Assembly (NCBI GenBank): GCA_032160545.1
Contig: JAVHVN010000052.1
Span: 1-18,673 of the forward strand
Length of the DNA stretch: 18,673 nucleotides
Direction: 5' to 3'
DNA from: DATGFB01 sp032160545
GTDB lineage: Bacteria; Actinomycetota; Actinomycetes; Mycobacteriales; Jatrophihabitantaceae
Part shown: one piece after another, positions 13,917 through 18,673 of the stretch
Layout of the letters: each line of letters begins with the position of its first letter
Position numbering within the stretch: position 1 is the stretch's first letter
The notes under the pieces: generated by a model
What the model saw: the letters and a program-made list of their open reading frames with translations, nothing else
What the model was told of the DNA's origin: nothing
Database searches by the model: none
Made by a program: the position numbers and the translations under genes

Positions 13917-13957
13917 CGGCGCAGCCCCGCTGCGCTCTCCCCCACCACCATGATCAT
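13913..13957 (-). CDS. Possible 14-codon leader peptide ORF before the channel-like gene
   Basis: ATG at 13957 encodes MIMVVGESAAGLRR and stops with a TGA that overlaps the channel gene's ATG (ATGA). GAGGA (13964-13968) lies 6 bases upstream, a better Shine-Dalgarno placement than that of the channel gene itself. If translated, it would couple ribosomes onto the channel start. Its first codons lie within the 57-base palindrome, so it could also be a chance reading. Confidence 0.35.
   Translation of the reverse strand: MIMVVGESAAGLRR
13919..13935 (-). promoter_or_regulatory. Perfect hairpin between Shine-Dalgarno sequence and channel start codon
   Basis: GCGCAGC, a three-base loop (GGG), then GCTGCGC form a perfect 7-pair stem on the mRNA. 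Directly upstream is GGGGGAGA (13936-13943), and the ATG follows after two bases. Unfolded, the distance from GGAG to ATG is 20 bases, too far; folded, the stem removes 17 of them. The structure could thus set translation efficiency. Confidence 0.6.
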
Positions 13958-14004
13958 CAGACGTCCTCGGTCGATATTCGACGCGGGAGCTCTCTTGATC
14001 ATGG
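13948..14004. repeat. 57-base interrupted palindrome between citrate synthase and channel genes
   Basis: The outer arms CCATGATCA (13948-13956) and TGATCATGG (13996-14004) are perfect inverted repeats. The inner dyad GTCGA-TAT-TCGAC (13970-13982) has exactly the same centre, position 13976. Two further three-base blocks (13959-13961 with 13991-13993, 13964-13966 with 13986-13988) also pair, giving 20 Watson-Crick matches out of 27 positions. It is transcribed between two minus-strand genes and has no U-tract, so it is not an ordinary intrinsic terminator. It could be an mRNA hairpin, a double operator or a small dispersed palindromic repeat. Confidence 0.75.
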
Positions 14005-14012
14005 GATCGGCA

Positions 14013-15119
14013 TCAGTCGTGGACGATGTCGTCCCAGCCCTCGACCTCGTCGGGCGTGCGCGGCGCCGGACCGATGTAGCGGGCCGACGGGCGCACCAGG
14101 CGACCGGTCCGCTTCTGCTCCATGATGTGGGCCGACCAACCTGCCGTGCGAGCGCAGGTGAACATCGCGGGCATCATGTGCGGCGGCACCTCGGCGAAGT
14201 CGAGGATGACGGCCGCCCAGAACTCGACGTTCGTCTCGATCGGACGGTCCGGACGCCGTTCGCGCAGCTCGGTCAACGCGGCTTGCTCGAGCGCCTGCGC
14301 AGCCTCGAACCGTGGTGCGTTCATCTCCTTGCAGGTGCGGCGCAGTACGCGGGCGCGCGGGTCCTCGGCACGGTAGACGCGGTGGCCGAATCCCATCAGC
14401 CGTTCCTGGCGGTCGAGGATGCCGGCGACGACCCGGTGGGCGTCTCCGGTCCTCTCGACCTCCTCGATCATCGGCAGCACGCGGGCCGGCGCCCCACCGT
14501 GCAGCGGGCCGCTCATCGCGCCGATCGCGCCGGACATCGCGGCGGCGACGTCCGCGCCGGTCGAGGCGATCACGCGCGCGGTGAACGTCGAGGCGTTCAT
14601 GCCGTGCTCGGCAGCCGAGACGAAGTAGGCGTCGATGGCCCTGACGTGCTGGGGATCGGGCTCGCCACGCCAGCGGGTCATGAATCGCTCGATGATCGTC
14701 GTGCTCTGGTCGATGCGCGACTGCGGCACCGCCGGCATCGACAACCCGCGCGCGGACTGTGCGACATACGACAGCCCCATGACCGCCGCGCGGGCGAGCT
14801 GCTCGCGAGCCTCCTCGTCGCTGATGTCGAGCAGCGGTCGGTAGCCCCACACCGGCGAGAGCATCGCCAGCGCCGCCTGCACGTCGACCCGCACGTCACC
14901 GGTGTGCACCGGGATGGGGAACGGCTCCGCGGGCGGGAGGCCCGGGCCGAACTTGCCGTCGACCAGCAAGGCCCACACGTTGCCGAACGTCACCTTGCCG
15001 ACGAGATCCTCGATGTCGACGCCGCGGTAGCGCAGCGCCCCACCGTCCTTGTCGGGCTCAGCGATCTCGGTCTCGAAGGCGATGACGCCCTCGAGTCCGG
15101 GGCTGTAGTCGTCTGCCAT
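14013..15119 (-). CDS. citA: Citrate synthase 2 (CitA-type)
   Basis: A 368-residue citrate synthase that condenses oxaloacetate and acetyl-CoA to citrate. After MADDYSPGLEGVIAFETEI come LRYRGVDIEDLV, EHGMNAST with His172, SGPLHGG with His207, and MGFGHRVYR with His246. These correspond to the conserved substrate and catalytic histidines. Where GltA-type enzymes have the catalytic Asp in NVDFY, this protein has Glu299 in NVEFWAAVILDFAEVPPHM. I recall the same change in the mycobacterial CitA branch, so it is a subfamily trait. The C-terminus QKRTGRLVRPSARYIGP is also typical. The ATG at 15119 has GGAG seven bases upstream; a longer reading to 15179 lacks a good start context. It is divergent from pdxH across 121 bases. 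A 2-methylcitrate activity cannot be excluded. Confidence 0.9.
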   Translation of the reverse strand: MADDYSPGLEGVIAFETEIAEPDKDGGALRYRGVDIEDLVGKVTFGNVWALLVDGKFGPGLPPAEPFPIPVHTGDVRVDVQAALAMLSPVWGYRPLLDISDEEAREQLARAAVMGLSYVAQSARGLSMPAVPQSRIDQSTTIIERFMTRWRGEPDPQHVRAIDAYFVSAAEHGMNASTFTARVIASTGADVAAAMSGAIGAMSGPLHGGAPARVLPMIEEVERTGDAHRVVAGILDRQERLMGFGHRVYRAEDPRARVLRRTCKEMNAPRFEAAQALEQAALTELRERRPDRPIETNVEFWAAVILDFAEVPPHMMPAMFTCARTAGWSAHIMEQKRTGRLVRPSARYIGPAPRTPDEVEGWDDIVHD

Positions 15120-15126
15120 GAACGTG

Positions 15127-15130
15127 CTCC
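15127..15130 (-). promoter_or_regulatory. Ribosome binding site that fixes the citA start
   Basis: GGAG on the minus strand, 7 bases before the ATG at 15119. It favours this start over the in-frame ATG at 15179. Confidence 0.55.
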
Positions 15131-15225
15131 GATCGCTTCTGAGTCGGACGAGCCGCGGTGGAGGCCGGGTCGCGGCCACCGAAGAACCATTCTGCCCATA
15201 CCGGCCCGGGCGGGTTCGAGCAGGT

Positions 15226-15231
15226 GGGAGG
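15226..15231 (+). promoter_or_regulatory. Ribosome binding site that fixes the pdxH start
   Basis: GGGAGG is followed after 9 bases by the ATG at 15241. The ATG at 15232 directly abuts it and is therefore not usable with this site. Confidence 0.65.
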
Positions 15232-15240
15232 ATGACGGCG

Positions 15241-15882
15241 ATGACTGATCCAGCTCGGATGCGTCGCGGTTACCTGCGCGGGCACCTCGACGAATCAGAC
15301 GCCTCCCGCACCTGGCTCGAGCAGTTCCGGCTGTGGTTTCACGATGCCGCGGCAGACCCCGCCCAGCCCGAACCGACCGCCATGCAGCTGGCCACCGCGA
15401 CCGCGGCGGGGCGTCCGTCGGTGCGCACCGTCCTGCTCAAGGGTCTGGACGAGCGCGGCATCGTCTTCTACACCAACTACGACTCGGCCAAGGGCGCCGA
15501 CCTCGCCGAGAACCCCGTTGCGACCGCCGTCTTCGCGTGGCTGGTGCACGAGCGCCAGGTCCGCTTCGCCGGGCCGGTGGCCAAGATCGACCGCGCCGAG
15601 AGCGAGGCATACTTCGCCCAGCGGCCGCGCGGCTCGCAGCTCGGTGCCTGGGTATCGCCGCAGTCCAAGGTCATCTCGTCGCGGTCGGTGCTCGAGGACG
15701 CCGTCGGCGCGACCGAGGAACGCTTCGCCGGGAAGGACGTTCCCCCGCCGCCGAACTGGGGCGGCTACCGGTTGCAGCCCGAGACGGTCGAGTTCTGGCA
15801 GGGACGAGCCGACCGGCTGCACGACCGGTTGCGCTACCGCCGCGAGGGCGAACTCTGGATCCTCGAGCGCCTCGCGCCGTGA
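15241..15882 (+). CDS. pdxH: Pyridoxine/pyridoxamine 5'-phosphate oxidase
   Basis: A 213-residue FMN-dependent oxidase, close to the usual length. It oxidises pyridoxine or pyridoxamine 5'-phosphate to pyridoxal 5'-phosphate in the cytoplasm, normally as a homodimer. Visible family blocks are MRRGYLRGHLDESDA, EPTAMQLATATAAGRPSVRTVLLKG (RTVLLK at 62-67, FMN contact region), IVFYTNYDSAKGADL, RQVRFAGPVAKID, ESEAYFAQRPRGSQLGAWVSPQS, and the C-terminal PPNWGGYRLQPETVEFWQGRADRLHDRL ending in WILERLAP. The start is set by a good ribosome site. The stop overlaps the GTG of the following MFS gene (GTGA), so they are coupled. The product cofactor is needed by SerC and the PabC domain encoded in this window. 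Confidence 0.94.
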   Translation: MTDPARMRRGYLRGHLDESDASRTWLEQFRLWFHDAAADPAQPEPTAMQLATATAAGRPSVRTVLLKGLDERGIVFYTNYDSAKGADLAENPVATAVFAWLVHERQVRFAGPVAKIDRAESEAYFAQRPRGSQLGAWVSPQSKVISSRSVLEDAVGATEERFAGKDVPPPPNWGGYRLQPETVEFWQGRADRLHDRLRYRREGELWILERLAP

Positions 15883-17255
15883 GCGGCACCAGCGCGACGG
15901 ACAGCACCGAGCCGGCCGGTTCCGCCGACAGGTCCGACGCCGCGAACGACGCGCAGGCTCCCGGCGACCCGAACGCGAACCCGGCCGAAGCGGCCCGTCC
16001 GCTGCGCCGCCTCCTGCACCGGTCGGCGGTCGACACCCGCCCGCTCGCCGTCCCCGCGTACCGTCGCCTGCTGATCGGCCAGGGGACCTCGTTCGTCGGT
16101 TCGATGCTCACCCAGGTGGCCGTGCCGGTCCAGGTGTACGCGCTGTCGCGCGACCCGCTCTACGTCGGGTTCGTCGGGCTCGCAGGTCTGGTGCCGATCG
16201 TCGTCTTCGGCATCTACGGCGGTGCCATTGCCGACGCCGTCGACCGCCGCACCCTGTATTTCGTCTCGTCCCTCGCCACGTGGCTGGTCACGCTCGCCCT
16301 GCTGGCGCAGACCTTGCTCGCGGTGGGCAGCGTCGCGCTGATCCTGCTGCTCGTGGCGGTGCAGTCCGGCGCCTTCGCGATCGCGTCGTCGGCTCGCGGC
16401 GCGATCATCCCGCGCATCGTCGAGCCCTCGTTGGTTCCGGCCGCCAACACGCTCAACTTCACGGTCGGCAACGTCGGCCAGGTCGTGGGGCCGCTCGTGG
16501 CGGGCGTCCTGGTGACGCGCAACCACGGGTTCGCGTACGCATACGGCATCGACGCGGTGCTGTTCACGGCCGCGCTGTACTCCGGTTTCCGGTTGCCCGC
16601 GATTCCGCCCGACCACGCAGCCGAGCGGGCCGGCATGCGCACCGTTCTCGCGGGCCTGCGGTTCATCGTCGTCCAACCGGTGCTGCTGATGTCGTTCGTG
16701 GTCGACATCGCCGCGATGGTGCTGGCCATGCCGCGGTCGCTGTTCCCGGCCGCGGCGGACGAACGCTTCGGCGGCCACGGCGTCGGCCTGCTGTACTCGG
16801 CGATCGCGGTCGGCTCCGTGCTGGCCGGGCTGTCCAGCGGCTGGATCGGGCGGGTGCGAAGACAGGGCCGGGCGCTGGTCGTCGCGATCGTCGCCTGGGG
16901 TGCGGCGGTGGCCGTGTCGGGCCTCGCGCACCGGCTGTGGCTGGCCGTCGCGCTGCTCGCGGTCGCGGGCGCCGCCGACCTGGTGAGTTCGGTGTACCGG
17001 CAGACCATCCTCCAGACGTACGCGCCGGACGAGATGCGCGGCCGAATGCAAGGCGTCTTCATCGCCGTCGTGTCCGGCGGCCCACGGCTCGGCGACGTGC
17101 GCGCCGGGGCTATGGCGAGTGCCACGAGTGTCGAGTTCTCCTGGGTCGCCGGGGGCATCGCGTGCATGGCAGTCGTCATCGTGGCCGGTTTCGTGGCCCG
17201 GCCGTTCTGGCAGTACGACGCCCGCGCTCCACGGGCCGCTAGCGTCGAGCCATGA
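15879..17255 (+). CDS. MFS transporter, EntS/MFS_3-like
   Basis: A 458-residue major facilitator exporter of the same broad EntS-like branch as the pump next to marR, but clearly diverged from it. The first ~60 residues are hydrophilic and low in complexity (many Asp, Ala, Pro), a disordered cytoplasmic extension. The membrane part begins at LAVPAYRRLLIGQGTSFVGSMLTQVAVPVQVYAL. The loop 2-3 signature is at about 115-123 (GAIADAVDRR). SSARGAIIPRIVEPSLVPAANTLNF and, near the end, MRGRMQGVFIAVVSGGPRLGDVRAG are family hallmarks. It starts on GTG overlapping the pdxH stop and ends overlapping the ATG of the epimerase-like gene, so it is embedded in a tight operon. The substrate is unknown; a link to vitamin B6 compounds is only suggested by the neighbour. 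Confidence 0.87.
   Translation: MSGTSATDSTEPAGSADRSDAANDAQAPGDPNANPAEAARPLRRLLHRSAVDTRPLAVPAYRRLLIGQGTSFVGSMLTQVAVPVQVYALSRDPLYVGFVGLAGLVPIVVFGIYGGAIADAVDRRTLYFVSSLATWLVTLALLAQTLLAVGSVALILLLVAVQSGAFAIASSARGAIIPRIVEPSLVPAANTLNFTVGNVGQVVGPLVAGVLVTRNHGFAYAYGIDAVLFTAALYSGFRLPAIPPDHAAERAGMRTVLAGLRFIVVQPVLLMSFVVDIAAMVLAMPRSLFPAAADERFGGHGVGLLYSAIAVGSVLAGLSSGWIGRVRRQGRALVVAIVAWGAAVAVSGLAHRLWLAVALLAVAGAADLVSSVYRQTILQTYAPDEMRGRMQGVFIAVVSGGPRLGDVRAGAMASATSVEFSWVAGGIACMAVVIVAGFVARPFWQYDARAPRAASVEP
17240..17245 (+). promoter_or_regulatory. Candidate internal -10 hexamer, leaderless start
   Basis: TAGCGT (TANNNT), in the last codons of the MFS gene, lies 6 bases before the ATG at 17252. It could allow separate transcription of the epimerase-like gene despite the ATGA overlap. 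Confidence 0.4.
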
Positions 17256-18130
17256 CCATGTCCGGACAGCAGTTCGCCCTCGCGGCCGGGGCGTTCGAGG
17301 CGAATGTCGCCGAGATCGGCGCGGGTCTGCGGCGATACACCCACGCCGGGCGCGACGTCACGCGTCCCTACGGCGCCGAGGAACTGGCTCCCAAGGGATG
17401 CGGCGCCGTTCTCGTGCCGTGGCCCAACCGCATCAGGGGCGGGCGTTACCGGTTCGACGGCGCCGAATACCAGCTGGCGCTGACCGAACCGGACAAGGGC
17501 AACGCGAGCCACGGTCTGGCCCGGTGGGCGCGGTGGACGGCCGTCGAGCACGGCCCCGATCGGGTGACCCTCGCGATCGACGTCGTGCCGCAGCCCGGCT
17601 GGCCCTTCGAGCTGCGCGCCGAGGTGACGTATGCCCTCGATGCCGAGCTCGGCCTTTCGGTCTCGGCCCGTGCGGCCAACACGGGGTCCCGCCGGCTGCC
17701 GTTCGGCATGGGCTTCCACCCCTACGTCGCCACCGGCTCCGAACCGATGTCGAAGATCTCGGTGCGGCTTGCTGCCGAGGAACGCATCGTCACCGACGAC
17801 CGCTCGATTCCGATCGGTCGTCAGCGGGTCGCCGGAACGCCGTACGACCTGGCCAATGGGCGCAAGCTCGGCGACCTGCGCCTCGACGACGCGTTCACCG
17901 GTCTCGGCCCCGGGCGCACGGGCGTCGAGGTCAACGCCCCGCGGCACGGCGCACGAGTCTGGATGGACGAGGCGTTCGGCTACGCGCAGCTGTTCACCAA
18001 CGAGATGATCGGTGGCGTCGCGGTCGAGCCGATGACGTGCCCCGCGGACGCGTTCAACTCCGGCGACGGGCTGCTCGTCCTCGAACCCGGGCAGGGATGG
18101 GCGGGCAGCTGGGGCATCCAGCCGATCTGA
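17252..18130 (+). CDS. Aldose 1-epimerase family protein
   Basis: A 292-residue galactose mutarotase-like protein. This beta-sandwich family interconverts alpha and beta anomers of hexoses or phosphorylated sugars. Visible family blocks are KGCGAVLVPWPNRIRGGRYRF (PWPNR at 56-60), NASHGLARW with His87, PFGMGFHPYVA with His156, and VAVEPMTCPADAFNSGDGL with Glu259. The two His and the Glu match the expected catalytic set. The sequence is nearer to the YihR-like branch than to classical GalM, so the sugar is uncertain. There is no signal peptide, so it is cytoplasmic. The ATG at 17252 overlaps the MFS stop; a second ATG at 17258 is nearly as good. A 70-base gap with a 6-base inverted repeat follows. 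Confidence 0.88.
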   Translation: MTMSGQQFALAAGAFEANVAEIGAGLRRYTHAGRDVTRPYGAEELAPKGCGAVLVPWPNRIRGGRYRFDGAEYQLALTEPDKGNASHGLARWARWTAVEHGPDRVTLAIDVVPQPGWPFELRAEVTYALDAELGLSVSARAANTGSRRLPFGMGFHPYVATGSEPMSKISVRLAAEERIVTDDRSIPIGRQRVAGTPYDLANGRKLGDLRLDDAFTGLGPGRTGVEVNAPRHGARVWMDEAFGYAQLFTNEMIGGVAVEPMTCPADAFNSGDGLLVLEPGQGWAGSWGIQPI

Positions 18131-18142
18131 CCCGGGACACTC

Positions 18143-18169
18143 GTCACGCGGTCGAGTCGCACCCGTGAC
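18143..18169. repeat. Short inverted repeat after the epimerase-like gene
   Basis: GTCACG (18143-18148) and CGTGAC (18164-18169) are perfect 6-base arms with a 15-base spacer. It could be a weak terminator or an operator for the DUF5709 gene. There is no U-tract. Confidence 0.3.
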
Positions 18170-18176
18170 AGGCGGC

Positions 18177-18182
18177 GGGTAT
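18177..18182 (+). promoter_or_regulatory. Possible stress-sigma-type -10 of the DUF5709 gene
   Basis: GGGTAT, 18 bases before the ATG at 18201, equals the -10 of actinobacterial SigB/SigF-type promoters. No matching GTTT-like -35 is seen at the right distance, so this is weak. Confidence 0.25.
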
Positions 18183-18200
18183 AGGAGCAGGCTCGCGGGC

Positions 18201-18647
18201 ATGACCGACAGCGACATGTTCGGAGACTCCGTGTACGAGGGCGGCAGTGGCGATCCCGACGAGGGCGGCCCGAACGAGGGTGCCGAGTTCCTCGACCCGG
18301 TCGAGACCCTGACCGGGGACGATCCGGACGAGACCATGCAGACCGGCTACAGCCCGCCGGATCGCGAGCCGCACAACCTGCGTGACGCGCCGACGCCCTT
18401 CGAGGAGCGCGAGGGTGAATCCCTCGACGAGAAGCTCGCCGAGGAGGAGCCGGACCTCTCGGCGGACGACGTCGCGTTCGACGACCCGCAGCCGCGCGCC
18501 GGCCGCCTGCTCGCGCCCGACGAGGGGCAGGGCCCGGACGAGGAGAAGGACGAGATCGCCGAGGACGTCGGGCCGGCCGGGTACGGCGCCAGCGCCGAGG
18601 AGGCCGCGGTGCACGTGATCGACGAGGACGAGGTCGACTTCCACTGA
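18201..18647 (+). CDS. DUF5709 family acidic protein
   Basis: A 148-residue, strongly acidic, hydrophilic protein with the DUF5709 pattern, an actinobacterial family of unknown function. Recognisable pieces are the N-terminal GDSVYEGG, DETMQTGYSPPDREP, ESLDEKLAEEEPD, RAGRLLAPDEG, and the C-terminal EIAEDVGPAGYGASAEEAAVHVIDE. There are no membrane segments, cysteines or enzyme motifs; most of the chain is probably disordered. The ATG at 18201 was chosen because the conserved N-terminus starts there; the in-frame GTG at 18165 would add residues that overlap the candidate promoter. It stands 70 bases after the epimerase-like gene, probably as its own unit. No role can be given from the sequence. 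Confidence 0.85.
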   Translation: MTDSDMFGDSVYEGGSGDPDEGGPNEGAEFLDPVETLTGDDPDETMQTGYSPPDREPHNLRDAPTPFEEREGESLDEKLAEEEPDLSADDVAFDDPQPRAGRLLAPDEGQGPDEEKDEIAEDVGPAGYGASAEEAAVHVIDEDEVDFH

Positions 18648-18667
18648 CCGTCGACTGACGGCAGTCG
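18648..18667 (+). terminator. Candidate terminator with two alternative hairpins
   Basis: Right after the DUF5709 stop, CCGTC-GACT-GACGG (18648-18661) and CGACTG-ACGG-CAGTCG (18652-18667) are both perfect stems with 4-base loops and cannot form together. No T-run is visible before the window ends, so termination is only inferred. Confidence 0.4.
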
Positions 18668-18673
18668 CCGGGG

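Noticed and set aside
15120..15240. Regulatory RNA or riboswitch in the citA-pdxH gap
   Set aside because: The 121-base gap holds divergent promoters (CAGAAT/CATTCT around 15188-15194) and ribosome sites; I see no conserved riboswitch core or strong stem.
16214..18337. A 707-codon minus-strand open frame under the second MFS gene, the epimerase-like gene and DUF5709
   Set aside because: High GC leaves antisense frames open. It crosses three well recognised genes and shows no family motif.

Overview
The window is a dense, very GC-rich stretch of chromosome from an actinomycete. Families restricted or nearly restricted to Actinomycetota (DUF3027, DUF2530, SepH, DUF5709, the CitA-type citrate synthase) point to this phylum. 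GTG starts are frequent, stops are mostly TGA, and many genes begin right behind a -10-like hexamer with no room for a leader. The genus cannot be fixed from sequence alone. The DUF3027/DUF2530/MarR/TrmH/SepH/SerC/CitA content resembles, from memory, the Mycobacterium tuberculosis Rv0877-Rv0889c neighbourhood, so most of this is core housekeeping chromosome, not an island.

Layout from left to right. A truncated minus-strand gene with a Pro/Gly/Tyr-rich N-terminus faces away from a DUF3027 gene, which converges on a small DUF2530 membrane protein. Divergent from that is a fused PabB-PabC protein for 4-aminobenzoate (folate) synthesis. Next come a MarR regulator, with a palindromic operator over its own promoter, a translationally coupled MFS exporter, and a SpoU/TrmH RNA methyltransferase. 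On the minus strand follow a coupled pair of ABC exporter half-transporters with asymmetric ATPase sites, the cell division regulator sepH, and serC. A short stretch then holds what looks like the decayed remains of a VOC/glyoxalase-like gene, directly before a small ankyrin-repeat protein. A minus-strand ion-channel-like membrane protein and citrate synthase 2 follow, separated by an unusually structured 96-base gap. The right end is a plus-strand run of pdxH, a second MFS exporter and an aldose-1-epimerase family protein, with overlapping junctions, then a DUF5709 acidic protein.

Functional links: PabC-domain lyase and SerC both need pyridoxal phosphate, which PdxH produces. MarR probably controls itself and the MFS pump. 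SepH acts on FtsZ. The two ABC subunits should form one heterodimer.

I found no CRISPR array, tRNA, rRNA, transposase, phage gene or defence system. The most unusual material is the leader of the channel-like gene: a 57-base interrupted palindrome, a 14-codon leader ORF ending on the start codon, and a perfect hairpin placed between a Shine-Dalgarno sequence and the ATG. Other points are the channel's non-canonical TLGYS filter-like motif, the frameshifted VOC remnant, and a regular 6-7 base spacing between -10-like hexamers and ten start codons. No intergenic stretch exceeds 300 bases.
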